DNA of 64,000 bases from Pelomonas sp. Root1237 (GCF_001425055.1 NZ_LMDK01000001.1:757845-821844); one strand, 5' to 3'. Counted from the stretch's first letter, positions 1 through 10,134 are shown. The notes: generated by a model from the sequence alone, not told the origin. Made by a program: numbers and translations.

Positions 1-885
<885 letters not shown>

Positions 886-895
886 CTCGATTCCT

Positions 896-2203
896 TCAAG
901 TGCATCCGGCACTCATCGGGTTGTTCGGGTGCGTGGTCCAGTTCGCATAGCTGCCGTCGATGACGCGACCCGTGCGCGCATCCGTCTCGCCGGGCTGCAG
1001 CGCGCGCATCGAGATGGTGCCAGGGACCGGGCAGATCGACACGCAGAGATTGCAACCGACGCATTCCGCGTCGTTGACCTCGAAATGGCGCTGGCCATTC
1101 TTGGTGGCAAAGATGGCCTGGTGCGACGTGTCCTCGCAGACGACATGACAGCGGCCGCACTTGATGCAGCTGTCCTGATCGATGACGGCCTTCTCGACGT
1201 AGTTCAGGTTGAGCTGGTTCCAGTTCTTCACCGTGGGCACCGCGCGGCCCTGGAAGTCGGCAATGCTCTTGTAGCCCTTCTCGTCCATGAAGGTGTTCAG
1301 GCCCGAGCACATGTCCTGCACGATCTTGAAGCCATAGACCATGGCGGCCGTGCAGACCTGCACCGTGCCGCAGCCCATGGCGATGAATTCGGCCGCGTCG
1401 CGCCAGGTGGTGATGCCGCCGATGCCGCTGATTGGCAGGCCGGCGGTTGCCGCGTCGCGGGCGATTTCGGCCACCATGTTCAGGGCAATCGGCTTCACAG
1501 CCTGGCCGCAGTAGCCGCCGTGCGAGCCCAGGCCGTCGGTGACCGGGCTCATCGTCATGCGGTCCAGGTCCACGCCCATGACCGAATTGATGGTGTTGAT
1601 GAGGCTGACCGCATCGGCGCCGCCGTTCTTGGCCGCGCGGGCCGGGAAGCGCACGTCGGTGATGTTGGGCGTCAGCTTGACGATGACGGGCATCTTCGTG
1701 TGCTTCTTGCACCACTCGGTGACCTGCTGGATGTACTCCGGCACCTGGCCGACGGCCGAGCCCATGCCACGCTCGCTCATGCCGTGGGGGCAGCCGAAGT
1801 TCAGCTCCACGCCGTCGGCGCCGGTGTCGGCCACGCGCTCCAGGATGGCCTTCCAGCTCGCCTCGTTGACCGGCACCATCAGCGAGACGATCATGGCCCG
1901 GTCCGGGAAGTCGCGCTTCACGCGCTTGATCTCGTCCAGATTGATCTGCAGCGGCCGGTCGGAGATCAGCTCGATGTTGTTGAAGCCGATGACGCGCCGG
2001 TCCTGGCTCCACAGCGTGGCGTAGCGCGGGCCGTTGACGTTGACGACCGGCGGGTCCTCGCCCAGCGTCTTCCAGACGACGCCGCCCCAGCCGGCCTCGA
2101 AGGCGCGGCGCACGTTGATCTCCTTGTCGGTCGGCGGTGCGGACGCGAGCCAGAAGGGGTTGGGGCTTTGGATGCCGAGGAAGTTGGTGCTCAGGTCAGC
2201 CAT
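896..2203 (-). CDS. preA: NAD-dependent dihydropyrimidine dehydrogenase subunit PreA
   Basis: FMN-containing catalytic subunit that reduces uracil and thymine to the 5,6-dihydro forms in the cytoplasm, as a heteromer with PreT. The 435 residues contain a dihydroorotate-dehydrogenase-like TIM barrel (about 1-320; [43 protein letters not shown]) followed by a C-terminal ferredoxin segment with two four-cysteine clusters, [13 protein letters not shown] and [12 protein letters not shown]. Its start overlaps the end of preT by 8 bp, so the two are translationally coupled in the order preT then preA. Length and motif order match the family. Confidence 0.95.
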   Translation of the reverse strand: MADLSTNFLGIQSPNPFWLASAPPTDKEINVRRAFEAGWGGVVWKTLGEDPPVVNVNGPRYATLWSQDRRVIGFNNIELISDRPLQINLDEIKRVKRDFPDRAMIVSLMVPVNEASWKAILERVADTGADGVELNFGCPHGMSERGMGSAVGQVPEYIQQVTEWCKKHTKMPVIVKLTPNITDVRFPARAAKNGGADAVSLINTINSVMGVDLDRMTMSPVTDGLGSHGGYCGQAVKPIALNMVAEIARDAATAGLPISGIGGITTWRDAAEFIAMGCGTVQVCTAAMVYGFKIVQDMCSGLNTFMDEKGYKSIADFQGRAVPTVKNWNQLNLNYVEKAVIDQDSCIKCGRCHVVCEDTSHQAIFATKNGQRHFEVNDAECVGCNLCVSICPVPGTISMRALQPGETDARTGRVIDGSYANWTTHPNNPMSAGCT

Positions 2204-3596
2204 GGGAGGCCTCCGTATCGTGATGGCGGACGGCGCTCAGGCCCAGGGCGCGGTCGATGCTGATGGCGGCGCGCTTGCCGTGCTCCACGGCTTCCACGGT
2301 CAGGTCGCGGCCGCCGGCGCGGCAGTCACCGCCGGCCCAGACGCGAGCCAGGCTGGTCTGGCCGTCCGCATCGGTCTTGATGCGCCCGCCTTCCAGCTCG
2401 ATGCCATCGCCGGCCGCTTCGGCCCGGTAGGTCTGGCCGATGGCGCGCAGCACCATGTCGGCTTCGATGAAGAACTGTTCGCCGGTGTCGACGAGCTTGC
2501 CGCCTTCCAGCTTCGTCGCCGCAAAGCGCATGCCTCGCAGCACGCCGCCCTGGCCTTCCACGCCGAGCGGCCGAGCCCAGCAGCGGATGGTCACGCCGTT
2601 CGTCTGCGCCCAGTGCTGCTCGTGGGTCGACGCCGACAGGCCGTCGGGCCCGCGGCGGTAGACCATGGTCACCTGCTCGGCACCCAGCAGCCGGCTCTGC
2701 ACGGCCGCGTCCACGGCTGTCATGCCGCCGCCGATGACGACGACCTTGCGGCCCACTGTGACGATCTCGGGCGCGCTCTGGCGCAGCTCGGCGATGAAGT
2801 CGACGGCGTCGCGCAGGCCCGTGACCTGCGGTTCGGCAATGCCCAATGCATTGACGCCACCCAGGCCCAGCCCGAGGAAGACCGCGTCGTATTCAGCCAG
2901 CAGGCCGTCGAGTGTGATGTCACGGCCGAGTCGACAGTTCAACTTGGGCGTGATGCCGCCAATGCTCAGCAGCCAGTCGATCTCCTTCTGCGCGAAGCCG
3001 CCGGCCACCTTGTAGGTCGCCAGGCCGTATTCGTTCAGGCCACCGAGCTTGGGGTTGGCGTCGAACAGCACGACGTCATGACCGCGCCACGCCAGGCCGT
3101 GGGCCGCAGCCAGGCCGGCCGGCCCGGCGCCAACGACGGCGATGCGCCGGCCCGTCGGCATGCCGCGCTCGAACAGCGGCTTGGCGCCGGGGTTGGCGAA
3201 GTGACCCTCCACCGCATAGCGCTGCAGCATGCCGATCTCCACCGGCTTGCTCTCGTTGGTGTTGCGCACGCAGGCCTGCTCGCACAGCACCTCGGTCGGG
3301 CAGACGCGGGCGCACATGCCGCCCAGCGGGTTGGCCGTCAGGATGGCCTCGGCCGCGCCGCGCACGTTGTCCTGCGCCACGCGCTGGATGAAGCTGGGGA
3401 TGTCGATGCCGGTCGGGCAGGCCGTCTGGCAGGGCGCGTCATAGCAGTAATAGCAGCGCTCCGCCTCGATCAGCGCCTGCGTGCGGTTCAGCGGCGGATG
3501 GGCGTCGGCAAAATTCTGCGCGTAGTCATCGGGCGTCAGGCGCCCGGATTTCAGATCGGCAAGGTCCACGGGAATCTCCGGGTGGAAAACACCCAA
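2196..3596 (-). CDS. preT: NAD-dependent dihydropyrimidine dehydrogenase subunit PreT
   Basis: Electron-input subunit that takes electrons from NADH through FAD and iron-sulfur clusters to PreA. It has 466 residues of GltD/DPD type: an N-terminal cysteine-rich region (CYYCYDAPCQTACP near 48-61, CARVCPTEVLCEQAC near 95), an FAD Rossmann motif VVGAGPAGLAAAHG, and a second nucleotide-binding motif VVVIGGGMTAVDAA. The start is TTG at 3594-3596. In-frame TAA at 3600-3602 excludes a longer form, and GGAG lies 9 bases upstream, whereas the nearby ATG 3598-3600 is in another frame. It is the first gene of the operon, divergent from the RutR-like regulator. Confidence 0.93.
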   Translation of the reverse strand: MGVFHPEIPVDLADLKSGRLTPDDYAQNFADAHPPLNRTQALIEAERCYYCYDAPCQTACPTGIDIPSFIQRVAQDNVRGAAEAILTANPLGGMCARVCPTEVLCEQACVRNTNESKPVEIGMLQRYAVEGHFANPGAKPLFERGMPTGRRIAVVGAGPAGLAAAHGLAWRGHDVVLFDANPKLGGLNEYGLATYKVAGGFAQKEIDWLLSIGGITPKLNCRLGRDITLDGLLAEYDAVFLGLGLGGVNALGIAEPQVTGLRDAVDFIAELRQSAPEIVTVGRKVVVIGGGMTAVDAAVQSRLLGAEQVTMVYRRGPDGLSASTHEQHWAQTNGVTIRCWARPLGVEGQGGVLRGMRFAATKLEGGKLVDTGEQFFIEADMVLRAIGQTYRAEAAGDGIELEGGRIKTDADGQTSLARVWAGGDCRAGGRDLTVEAVEHGKRAAISIDRALGLSAVRHHDTEASHG

Positions 3597-3674
3597 ACAT
3601 TACTACTCCGTAAAAATTGACCTAAGCGTAAAAACCCGCAGCTTCAGCTTGGTGCGCGCCGTCAGAATGCGGGC
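3597..3674. promoter_or_regulatory. Divergent promoter/operator region between preT and the RutR-like regulator
   Basis: This 78-bp gap serves both directions. It holds the octamer CGTAAAAA twice in direct orientation (3609-3616 and 3627-3634), flanking TTGACC at 3617-3622, which matches one half of the known RutR operator TTGACC-N-GGTCAA. The second half-site is not recognisable, so a RutR-type operator is an inference. No clear sigma70 pair was identified. Confidence 0.4.
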
Positions 3675-4307
3675 ATGACCGTGACCGCTGCCGCGCGCAC
3701 CCCGCGCGCCGCCACCCTGCGCAAGCAGGAGGCCATCCTCGCTGAAGCCGAACGCCAGTTCGCCCGATACGGATTCGAAGGTGTCAGCCTCGACAGCATC
3801 GCTGCCGTGCTCGATCTGTCGCGCCAGAACCTGCTCTATCACTGGCCCAGCAAGGAGGAGCTTTACCGCGCCGTGCTGGACAGCGTGATGGGCGAGTGGA
3901 TGGCCAACATGAACGCCATCACCGAGGCCGACGAACCCGAAGCCGCCATCCACACCTATGTGTCGGCAAAACTACGATTCAGCCGTGAACGGCCCAGCGG
4001 CAACGCCGTTTTCACGCGCGAGATCATGGCTGGCGCGCCGCGCTACCAGGACGTGCTCAAGGCCCAGGTCATGCCGCTGCTGCATGCCGACGTGGCGCGT
4101 TTCGAGGGCTGGGCGGCCGAGGGCCGCATCCGGCGCGTCGATTTCACCCACCTGATGTTCCTGATCTGGTCGTCCACCCAGGCCTATGCCGATCTGGGGC
4201 CGCAGTTCGCTCTCTACATGGGCAAGCCAGCATTGGAAGAAGAGGACTTCGACCGTGCCCGCGAGCTGATCACGGGGCTGATCTGGCGCAGTCTGAAAGT
4301 GGTCTGA
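3675..4307 (+). CDS. TetR-family regulator, RutR-like
   Basis: 210-residue TetR/AcrR regulator with an N-terminal helix-turn-helix (about 18-63; LDSIAAVLDLSRQNLLYHWPS) and a RutR/YcdC-type C-terminal ligand domain (TREIMAGAPRYQD, HLMFLIWSSTQAYAD). RutR of E. coli senses uracil and controls pyrimidine use. The divergent position next to preT-preA-mmsA makes the same role likely here. Its TGA overlaps the ATG of the next gene by one base, so the two are co-transcribed. The regulatory role is inferred from homology and position. Confidence 0.85.
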   Translation: MTVTAAARTPRAATLRKQEAILAEAERQFARYGFEGVSLDSIAAVLDLSRQNLLYHWPSKEELYRAVLDSVMGEWMANMNAITEADEPEAAIHTYVSAKLRFSRERPSGNAVFTREIMAGAPRYQDVLKAQVMPLLHADVARFEGWAAEGRIRRVDFTHLMFLIWSSTQAYADLGPQFALYMGKPALEEEDFDRARELITGLIWRSLKVV

Positions 4308-4747
4308 TGAAGCGTCGCGGTCTCTTGATGGGGTTGATGCTGGCAGCCGGCCTGGCCCAGGCCGCCCCGCCGGCCGAGCTGCTCGCGCAGCTCAAGGCCC
4401 AGTCGGATGTCTGGGACCAGGCCATCGTCCGCCGGGACCGCGCCGCCATCGAGGCCAACATGGCCGACGACTTCCGCCAGATCGACGGCCGCGGCAATGT
4501 CGAAACCAAGGCCAGCTTTGTCGAAGGGCTGGTCTCGCCCGACCTTGTCATCGACCCTTACACCGTCGAGGACTTCGAGGTGCGCGTCTATGGCGACACG
4601 GCCCTGCTCAGCGGCCGCACGCGCATGACGGGCCGCTATCAGGGCCAGGCCTTCAAGAGCCACTACCGCTACATCGACATCTACGTGAAGCGTGGCGGCG
4701 CCTGGAAGATCGTCAGCGTGCAGATCAGCCGCATCCCCGAACCGTGA
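4307..4747 (+). CDS. Exported NTF2-like (SnoaL/DUF4440-type) protein
   Basis: 146 residues. A signal peptide is visible (MKRRGLLMGLMLAAGLAQA, cleavage near residue 19-20), followed by a compact cone-shaped NTF2-like domain: helix DVWDQAIVRRD, ADDFRQIDGRG, strands SGRTRMTGRYQGQAFKSHYRYIDIY and the terminal GAWKIVSVQISRI. Members are small periplasmic proteins or enzymes with variable ligands, so no reaction can be given. Translation is coupled to the upstream TetR gene, but nothing visible ties it to pyrimidine metabolism. Confidence 0.75.
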   Translation: MKRRGLLMGLMLAAGLAQAAPPAELLAQLKAQSDVWDQAIVRRDRAAIEANMADDFRQIDGRGNVETKASFVEGLVSPDLVIDPYTVEDFEVRVYGDTALLSGRTRMTGRYQGQAFKSHYRYIDIYVKRGGAWKIVSVQISRIPEP

Positions 4748-4784
4748 CCTGCTGACCCAGGGGGGTGGCCGTTGAGCGCGCGGC

Positions 4785-6644
4785 TCAAGCTGTCGACCCG
4801 TCCTCGTCTTCATACATGACCCAGCGGCCCTTGCCGGTGCGCTTGCCGGCCAGCATGGCCCGGTCGGCGCAGGTGATCAGGGTGTTGACGTCGCGCCCAT
4901 GCCGCGGGTACATGGCCACGCCGATGCTGATCCCCACCCGGGCCTCGCCGCCGCCCGGCAGGGGGATGGGCGCCTCGAAGGCGGTCAGCAGCCGGTTCAG
5001 CGCATGCCTTTCGTCGTAGAGGCCGTTGAGCTGGTTGAGCACCAGCACGAACTCATCGCCGCCGATACGCGCCACCACGTCGTTGCCGCGCACGCTGGCG
5101 CTCAGGCGCTCGGCGGTGATGCGCAGCAGCGCGTCGCCGGCGTCATGGCCCTGGGCGTCGTTGATGGCCTTGAAGCCGTCCAGGTCCAGATAGCAGACAG
5201 CCAGCCAGCGGTCGTTGCGTTCGGCGTCGCGCAGCAGGAAGGCCAGGCGCTCGAACAGCAGGTGCCGGTTGGGCAGGCCGGTCAGCATGTCGTGGAAGGC
5301 CAGGTGGCGGGCCTGCTCCTCGCTGTGCTTGATGGCCGTGATGTCCAGCATCAGCCACAACGACTCGCCGTCCGGCAGGGCTGTGCCGCTCAGGTCGATC
5401 CAGACCGGGCTGCCGTCCTTGCGCCGCATGCGCAGCTGGGTGCGGTAGCGGTGCGGTGCCTCCAGGCGCTGGGAGGCGCGGCCGATCTGGGCGTAGGACT
5501 CATCGTCGAGATAGAGCAACCGTGAGGGCTGGCCGCTCAGCTCGCCAGGCTCGTAGCCGAACAGCCGGTCCAGGGCGGCGTTGTGCCAGACCTCGCTGCG
5601 GCCGCGCAGCCTGACCATCGCCACCAGCTCGTTGTCCAGCAGCGCGCCGCGCTCGGCGGCCAGCAGTTCGACGCGGCTGCGCTCCTGCACCTGCCGGGCC
5701 TGGGCGCGGTAGATGAAGACCGAGAACGCGACCAGCAGCGCCTCCAGCAGCAACAGCAGCGCGGCCAGCACGCCGACCTCCCGGCGCCAGCCGGCGTAGA
5801 AGTCCTCGGTGGCCAGGCCCGCCAGCATCAGCATCGGGTAGTCGGGCACGGTCTCGTAGGCGGTGGCGCGTTCCACGCCATCCAGCGCCGTGCGCGTGAC
5901 GAAGCTGCCCTGCCTCGGGTTCGCGGCCAGTGCCGCGCGCAGCTGTTCGGACACCCGGGTCGTGCCCGTGCCGGCCTCGGGGTTGGCATCCAGCGGTGAA
6001 TATCGCGCGATCAGCTGCAGCGAGCTGGAGCGCAGCGTCACGGCCCCCTGGGCGCCGACGTTGGCACGCTTGAAGTCGTCCCGGAAGCGCTCCGTCTTGA
6101 TGCTGGCGTAGACCACGCCCAAGAAGCGGCCATCGGCGGCGGTGCGGGCGCGTGCCAGGACCAGGCCCCAGCCGCCGATGATGCGCCCGCGCTGGGGCTC
6201 GGAAATGGCCGTGCGCGTCGGGTCGGCCTGCGCCGCGCGGAAATAGTCGCGGTCGGCCATGGACACGGCCGGCCTGTCGCCGGGGTTGAGCACCAGGCCG
6301 TTGGCGTCGGTCACGCGCAGCGCATCGATGGTGGGCACCAGGGCCCGCTGCTCCTCGGCAATGCGCGCGATCTCGCGAAGGTCCGCCCCCTTGGCCGGCA
6401 GCTCATCCAGCCGCTTCAGCAAGGACTGCAGGCTGTTGTCCACCAGCCTGAAGCCCGCGCTGACGTTCTGCCCCAGCGTGTGCGCCAGATTGGCCGCCGT
6501 CTGGCGCGCCTGCGCCTCATGGGTCTGCTGGCTGGCATAGGCGACCCGCAGCGCGACCAGGACAACCATCGCCAGGATGACGAGGTTGCCGAGGATCAGG
6601 TAGCGCTTGAAGCGCAGCAGGCTTGCAGAGATTCGCCAGGGCAT
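4785..6644 (-). CDS. Membrane diguanylate cyclase (periplasmic sensor-PAS-GGDEF)
   Basis: 619-residue protein predicted to make cyclic di-GMP. A transmembrane helix near 17-35 is followed by a periplasmic Cache-like sensor (about 40-280; GDRPAVSMADRDYFRAA is typical), a second helix near 285-310, a PAS domain (about 335-450; WHNAALDRLFGYEPGELSG) and a GGDEF domain with intact motif at 528-532. An allosteric I-site RGND lies five residues upstream of it. No EAL domain is present. It is transcribed alone on the minus strand, convergent with the NTF2-like gene. The signal sensed is unknown. Confidence 0.92.
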   Translation of the reverse strand: MPWRISASLLRFKRYLILGNLVILAMVVLVALRVAYASQQTHEAQARQTAANLAHTLGQNVSAGFRLVDNSLQSLLKRLDELPAKGADLREIARIAEEQRALVPTIDALRVTDANGLVLNPGDRPAVSMADRDYFRAAQADPTRTAISEPQRGRIIGGWGLVLARARTAADGRFLGVVYASIKTERFRDDFKRANVGAQGAVTLRSSSLQLIARYSPLDANPEAGTGTTRVSEQLRAALAANPRQGSFVTRTALDGVERATAYETVPDYPMLMLAGLATEDFYAGWRREVGVLAALLLLLEALLVAFSVFIYRAQARQVQERSRVELLAAERGALLDNELVAMVRLRGRSEVWHNAALDRLFGYEPGELSGQPSRLLYLDDESYAQIGRASQRLEAPHRYRTQLRMRRKDGSPVWIDLSGTALPDGESLWLMLDITAIKHSEEQARHLAFHDMLTGLPNRHLLFERLAFLLRDAERNDRWLAVCYLDLDGFKAINDAQGHDAGDALLRITAERLSASVRGNDVVARIGGDEFVLVLNQLNGLYDERHALNRLLTAFEAPIPLPGGGEARVGISIGVAMYPRHGRDVNTLITCADRAMLAGKRTGKGRWVMYEDEDGSTA

Positions 6645-6718
6645 GCGAAGGCAAAGTTAGGGGTTGGTATGTGGTTTGCCCTCCCCGGCTGCCCCATGCT
6701 AGCCCAGCCGCGGTGCTT

Positions 6719-7324
6719 TCAGTGCCAGCCGGCGTCGCGCGCGGTGCGCTCCTGCTCGGCGTTGAGGGCTTCGCCGGCGATGAGCCCGTCCATCGCACCC
6801 AGCACGGCGGGTGGCAGGGCGGTGGCGGCCTGGCGCATGCCGGTGCCGGGCGTGGGCGCCACGGCCGCGACCTGCTGCAGGGCCCAGGCGCCGTCGCCGT
6901 CGCGGCAGGCCAGGCCGGCCGAGGCGGTGGTCGTGAAGCTGCGGCAGTAGCGGCCGTCCCTGGCCTTGAAGCTGACCTGCACGGCCACTGCGCCGCCTGG
7001 TGCGCTGGCGAGCTGGCGGTCCAGCGCCTGGGCGATGGCGCCGGTGGCGACAAGGCGGTTTTCATCGGTCGCGCCCGGTGGCGTCAGGCGGGTGCCGATC
7101 AGCGTGCCCAGCAGCAGTGTTGCGGCCATGCCGCCCCAGGCGGCCCAGCTGGACATGGCCCGCCGCTGGGCGCGCACGGTGCCGAGGTCCACGACCTGCG
7201 CGGCCGGCTCGGCCAGCAAGGCCCTGAGGCGCTCCGGCACGGGCTCCTTCAGCACGCCGTCGAAGGCGGCGGCCAGGCGGCGGCGCTCGGCTTTCAGTTG
7301 ATCCTCGTTCATGTTCATGGCCAC
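6719..7324 (-). CDS. Transmembrane anti-sigma factor for the adjacent ECF sigma factor
   Basis: 201 residues. A cytoplasmic N-terminal part (LKAERRRLAAAFDGVLKEPVPERLRALL) precedes one transmembrane helix (about 62-80; AAWGGMAATLLLGTLIG) and an alanine-rich periplasmic domain with two cysteines (RYCRSF, LACRDGD). This layout is typical of RsgI/RskA-like anti-sigma factors. The gene overlaps the end of the ECF sigma gene by 10 bp, the usual sigma/anti-sigma arrangement. ATGs at 7324, 7318 and 7312 are all possible starts. The periplasmic signal is unknown. Confidence 0.8.
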   Translation of the reverse strand: MAMNMNEDQLKAERRRLAAAFDGVLKEPVPERLRALLAEPAAQVVDLGTVRAQRRAMSSWAAWGGMAATLLLGTLIGTRLTPPGATDENRLVATGAIAQALDRQLASAPGGAVAVQVSFKARDGRYCRSFTTTASAGLACRDGDGAWALQQVAAVAPTPGTGMRQAATALPPAVLGAMDGLIAGEALNAEQERTARDAGWH

Positions 7325-7812
7325 TCTCCCAGCAGTTCCTGCAGCGCCTCGCGGGCGCGGGCGACGCGGCTCGTCACAGTGCCGACCGGCACGCCCAGCG
7401 TCTCGGCGGTTTCCTGATAGCTCAGGCCCTCAACCAGCACCAGGCCGACCACCGTGCGGTGCTCCTCGCTGAGCCTGGCCACGGCCTTGCGCACGAGGAT
7501 GGCGTCGAGCTGAGAACCCGAAGCGCCGTCATCGCCCACGTGCTCGCCTTCCTCCTCGGGCAGGAAAGTCTGGCCGCGCCGTTCACGGGCCCTCAGTTCA
7601 TCGATCCACGCGTTCTGCATGATGCGAAACATCCAGCTGTCCAGACGCGTTCCAGGCGTCCACTGGTCGGTGCGGTTCAGCGCCTTCTCGATGGCGACCT
7701 GCACAAGGTCGTCGGCGTCTTCGCGGGAGTGGGCCAGCGTGCGGCCGAAACGGCGCAGCCGCGGCAGCAGGGCAGCAATTTCCTGGCGAAGTTCGGAAAG
7801 GTTCTCGGGCAT
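7315..7812 (-). CDS. ECF-family RNA polymerase sigma factor
   Basis: 165 residues starting at MPENLSELRQ. Region 2 contains DADDLVQVAIEKAL and LDSWMFRIMQNAWID; region 4 contains SYQETAETLGVPVGTVTSRV. A longer reading frame exists upstream but has no sigma homology and lies over the divergent protease gene, so I use the ATG at 7810-7812. The anti-sigma gene overlaps its 3' end. The secreted protease starts 78 bp away in the opposite direction, suggesting it is a target or part of the response. Confidence 0.9.
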   Translation of the reverse strand: MPENLSELRQEIAALLPRLRRFGRTLAHSREDADDLVQVAIEKALNRTDQWTPGTRLDSWMFRIMQNAWIDELRARERRGQTFLPEEEGEHVGDDGASGSQLDAILVRKAVARLSEEHRTVVGLVLVEGLSYQETAETLGVPVGTVTSRVARAREALQELLGEWP

Positions 7813-7890
7813 CGATACAGGGACAACGGACGAGGCATGGATTTTCTTCCCTCCCTCGCTCGTTATCCTCACAAAAGCTGTTGCGACGCC

Positions 7891-9183
7891 ATGAAACCTC
7901 TTCTCGCTTTGACCCTCGCCGCCCTGGCCGTGCCGGCCCAGGCCCAGCTGCGCCTGCCGCAACTGCCGGGCGTGTCGCGCCTGCCCGGTGTGGTGGACCG
8001 TGTCGTGGACCGCGTCGTGCAACCCCTGCCCGAGCTGCTGTCGTCGGCCACGCAGCTGGTCGACCTGCGCGCGACGACGGTGCGCGACCTGCTGCAGCGC
8101 CATTCGGACGTCGTCGAGGCCGACCCGCGGGGCGAGCTGATGCGCCGCCGCGAACTCGTGCTGCTCTCGCCCAGCGCTGCCGCCTTGGCCGCAGCGGCGG
8201 CCCTGGGCCTCGTCAAGCTGCGCGAGGAGGCCTGGCCCGAGCTGGAACTTCGCGAGGTCGTGCTGAGTGTGCCCGCGAGCCTGGGCACAGCCGAGGCGCT
8301 GGACAAGCTGCGCGCCGCCCAACCCGATCTGCAGGCCGACTTCAACCATCTGTATTCGCGCAGCGGCGAGCTCGCACCCGGCGCCGCTGTCGCCCCAGCC
8401 AAGCCGCGCGGCCCGGTGCGGGTAGGCCTCATCGACGGCGGCGTGGACCGCCGTCACACCGCCCTGCGCCATGCGGCCGGCGGCAGCTTCGGCTGCGCTG
8501 GCAGTGTGGTAGCGAGCGAACATGGCACGGCCATCGCCTCCCTGCTCGTCGGCCGCGACCGCGGCTTTGCTGGCGCTTCACCCAAGGCCGAGCTGTTTGC
8601 TGCCGACGTGTACTGTGACAAGCCCGACGGCGGCTCGGCCGAGGAGGTCGTGCGCGCCCTGGCCTGGATGGCGCGCGAGCGCGTCGCCGTCATCAACCTG
8701 AGCCTGGTCGGCCCACCGAACCGGCTGCTGGAGCAGGGCGTCGCGGCCCTGGTCAAGCGCGGGCATCTGCTGGTCGCGGCGGTCGGCAACGACGGCCCGG
8801 CCGCGCCACCGCTGTTCCCGGCTTCCTATGCCGGCGTCGTCGGCGTGACCGGCGTCAACCCATCGCGCCGCGTGCTGCCCGAGGCGGCGCAGGGGCCACA
8901 GGTGCTGCTGACGGCGCCGGGCGCCGATGTCGCCGTGGCCCGCAGTGGAGGCGGCTATGGCATCGCGCGCGGCACCTCGTTTGCGGCACCGCTGGTGGCG
9001 GGCCTGCTTGCTGCGGAACTGCGCGAGCCCGACCCGGCCGCCGCTGCGGCAGTGCTGGAGCGCCTGGCCGCTGCCGCCATCGATCTGGGCGCGCCCGGCC
9101 GCGATCCAGTCTATGGCCGTGGCCTCGTCGCCGAAGACCTGCGCGTGGTACCCGAGCAGCTGCAAGCACGCCAGGCACGCTGA
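7891..9183 (+). CDS. Secreted subtilisin-like serine peptidase (S8)
   Basis: 430 residues beginning with a signal peptide (MKPLLALTLAALAVPAQA). A propeptide-like region runs to about 165. The catalytic domain shows the Asp motif VGLIDGGVD, the His motif EHGTAIASLL, the oxyanion Asn in AAVGNDGP and the Ser motif GTSFAAPLVAG, in canonical D-H-S order. I chose the ATG at 7891 because the upstream extension of the frame runs over the sigma gene. It is divergent from the ECF sigma/anti-sigma pair, a recurring arrangement in Burkholderiales, so envelope-stress control is likely but not shown. Confidence 0.9.
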   Translation: MKPLLALTLAALAVPAQAQLRLPQLPGVSRLPGVVDRVVDRVVQPLPELLSSATQLVDLRATTVRDLLQRHSDVVEADPRGELMRRRELVLLSPSAAALAAAAALGLVKLREEAWPELELREVVLSVPASLGTAEALDKLRAAQPDLQADFNHLYSRSGELAPGAAVAPAKPRGPVRVGLIDGGVDRRHTALRHAAGGSFGCAGSVVASEHGTAIASLLVGRDRGFAGASPKAELFAADVYCDKPDGGSAEEVVRALAWMARERVAVINLSLVGPPNRLLEQGVAALVKRGHLLVAAVGNDGPAAPPLFPASYAGVVGVTGVNPSRRVLPEAAQGPQVLLTAPGADVAVARSGGGYGIARGTSFAAPLVAGLLAAELREPDPAAAAAVLERLAAAAIDLGAPGRDPVYGRGLVAEDLRVVPEQLQARQAR

Positions 9184-9292
9184 AACAGACACTTGCATCT
9201 CGATCGGGAAGGAAGTCTCGGCAGCGGTCGTTGTACTCAGTGAAAGGGCCGGAATGGCTGGCTCTTCCGCAACAACCACCCGGAGATCCATC

Positions 9293-10090
9293 ATGTTTGC
9301 AACTCGTCGCACCCAAGTTCTTCGCACCACGCTGAGCACCGTGTTGACCATTTCGGCCGTCGCGGCCGGCCTGCTCGCTTCCAACGCCCACGCCGGCCTG
9401 CTCGGCGGTGGCGGTGGCGGCCTCACCGGTGGCTTGACCGGCGGTGTGAATGGCGCGCTGTCGCCCCGCCAGCTCGATGTCGGTGGCCGCGCGAACGGCA
9501 ATGCCAGCGGCTCGGCGGACGGTTCCCTCGTCAAGGGCACGCTGGACAAGACCAAGGGCGCCGTCGGCGGCGTCAAGGACACGGCGACGGCCAAGGTCGG
9601 CGAGGTGAAGTCCACCGCGACCGACAAGGTGGGTGAGCTGAAGACCGCCGGCGAAGGCGCCAAGGACTCGCTGGGCAATGCCTCGGGCAGCGCCGATGGC
9701 AGCGTCAGCGGCGCGCTGAATGGCACGGCCAACGGCGTCAGTGGCAATCTGGCGGGCCAAGGCAGCGGCATGCTGAACGGTACGCTGAGCCGTGGCGATA
9801 CGCCGGCCGCGACGACGCCCGCCAACCCGGCCACGCCGACGGCCACGACACCCGCCATGCCGGCAACTCCGGCCACGCCCACGGCCTCCACCGCGCCCGC
9901 CGCCGCCTCGCCGCTGACGCTGGGGGGTGCCGCCGCGGGCAGCGCCAGCAAGAAGGAAGTCAGCGGCAATGCCAGCGGCCAGGCCACCGGCCGCCAGACC
10001 CAGGCTGCGGGCGGCGCCTCGGCCAAGGCCTCGCGCGCCGACAAGTCGGTGGCCGTGGACGGCGCGGCCAATGGCTCGGTCAAGCGCTGA
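9293..10090 (+). CDS. Secreted low-complexity Gly/Ala/Ser/Thr-rich protein of unknown function
   Basis: 265 residues. The ATG at 9293 has GGAG seven bases upstream. A signal peptide ends near SNAHA (about residue 31), followed by LLGGGGGGLTGG. The mature part is built from degenerate repeats: NASGSADGS twice, NASGQATG, AANGSVKR, an AKVGEVKSTATDKVGEL segment of LEA-like character, and a Pro/Thr-rich stretch of PATPTATTP type. No catalytic motif is visible. It lies 110 bp after the protease, in the same direction, and ends at a bidirectional terminator. It may be an extracellular or surface structural protein, but that is a guess. Confidence 0.7.
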   Translation: MFATRRTQVLRTTLSTVLTISAVAAGLLASNAHAGLLGGGGGGLTGGLTGGVNGALSPRQLDVGGRANGNASGSADGSLVKGTLDKTKGAVGGVKDTATAKVGEVKSTATDKVGELKTAGEGAKDSLGNASGSADGSVSGALNGTANGVSGNLAGQGSGMLNGTLSRGDTPAATTPANPATPTATTPAMPATPATPTASTAPAAASPLTLGGAAAGSASKKEVSGNASGQATGRQTQAAGGASAKASRADKSVAVDGAANGSVKR

Positions 10091-10112
10091 TCGGCCTTGA
10101 GGCTGAAGAGCC

Positions 10113-10134
10113 AGGGCGGCCTGCGGGCCGCCCT
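10113..10134. terminator. Bidirectional hairpin between convergent genes
   Basis: AGGGCGGCC (10113-10121) pairs with GGCCGCCCT (10126-10134) around a 4-base loop. It lies 23 bp after the stop of the repeat protein and 9 bp before the end of the oppositely oriented ABC permease gene. Short T-containing runs follow only on the plus strand, so efficiency is uncertain. Confidence 0.65.

Noticed and set aside
7813-8523. N-terminal extension of the ECF sigma gene by 237 codons
   Set aside because: It lies antisense to the protease gene, has no sigma-factor similarity, and the family starts at MPENLSEL.
9400-9960. Possible CRISPR-like or tandem DNA repeat array
   Set aside because: The repetition is at protein level (NASGSADGS and Ala/Pro/Thr stretches) within a coding region; there are no regular spacers.
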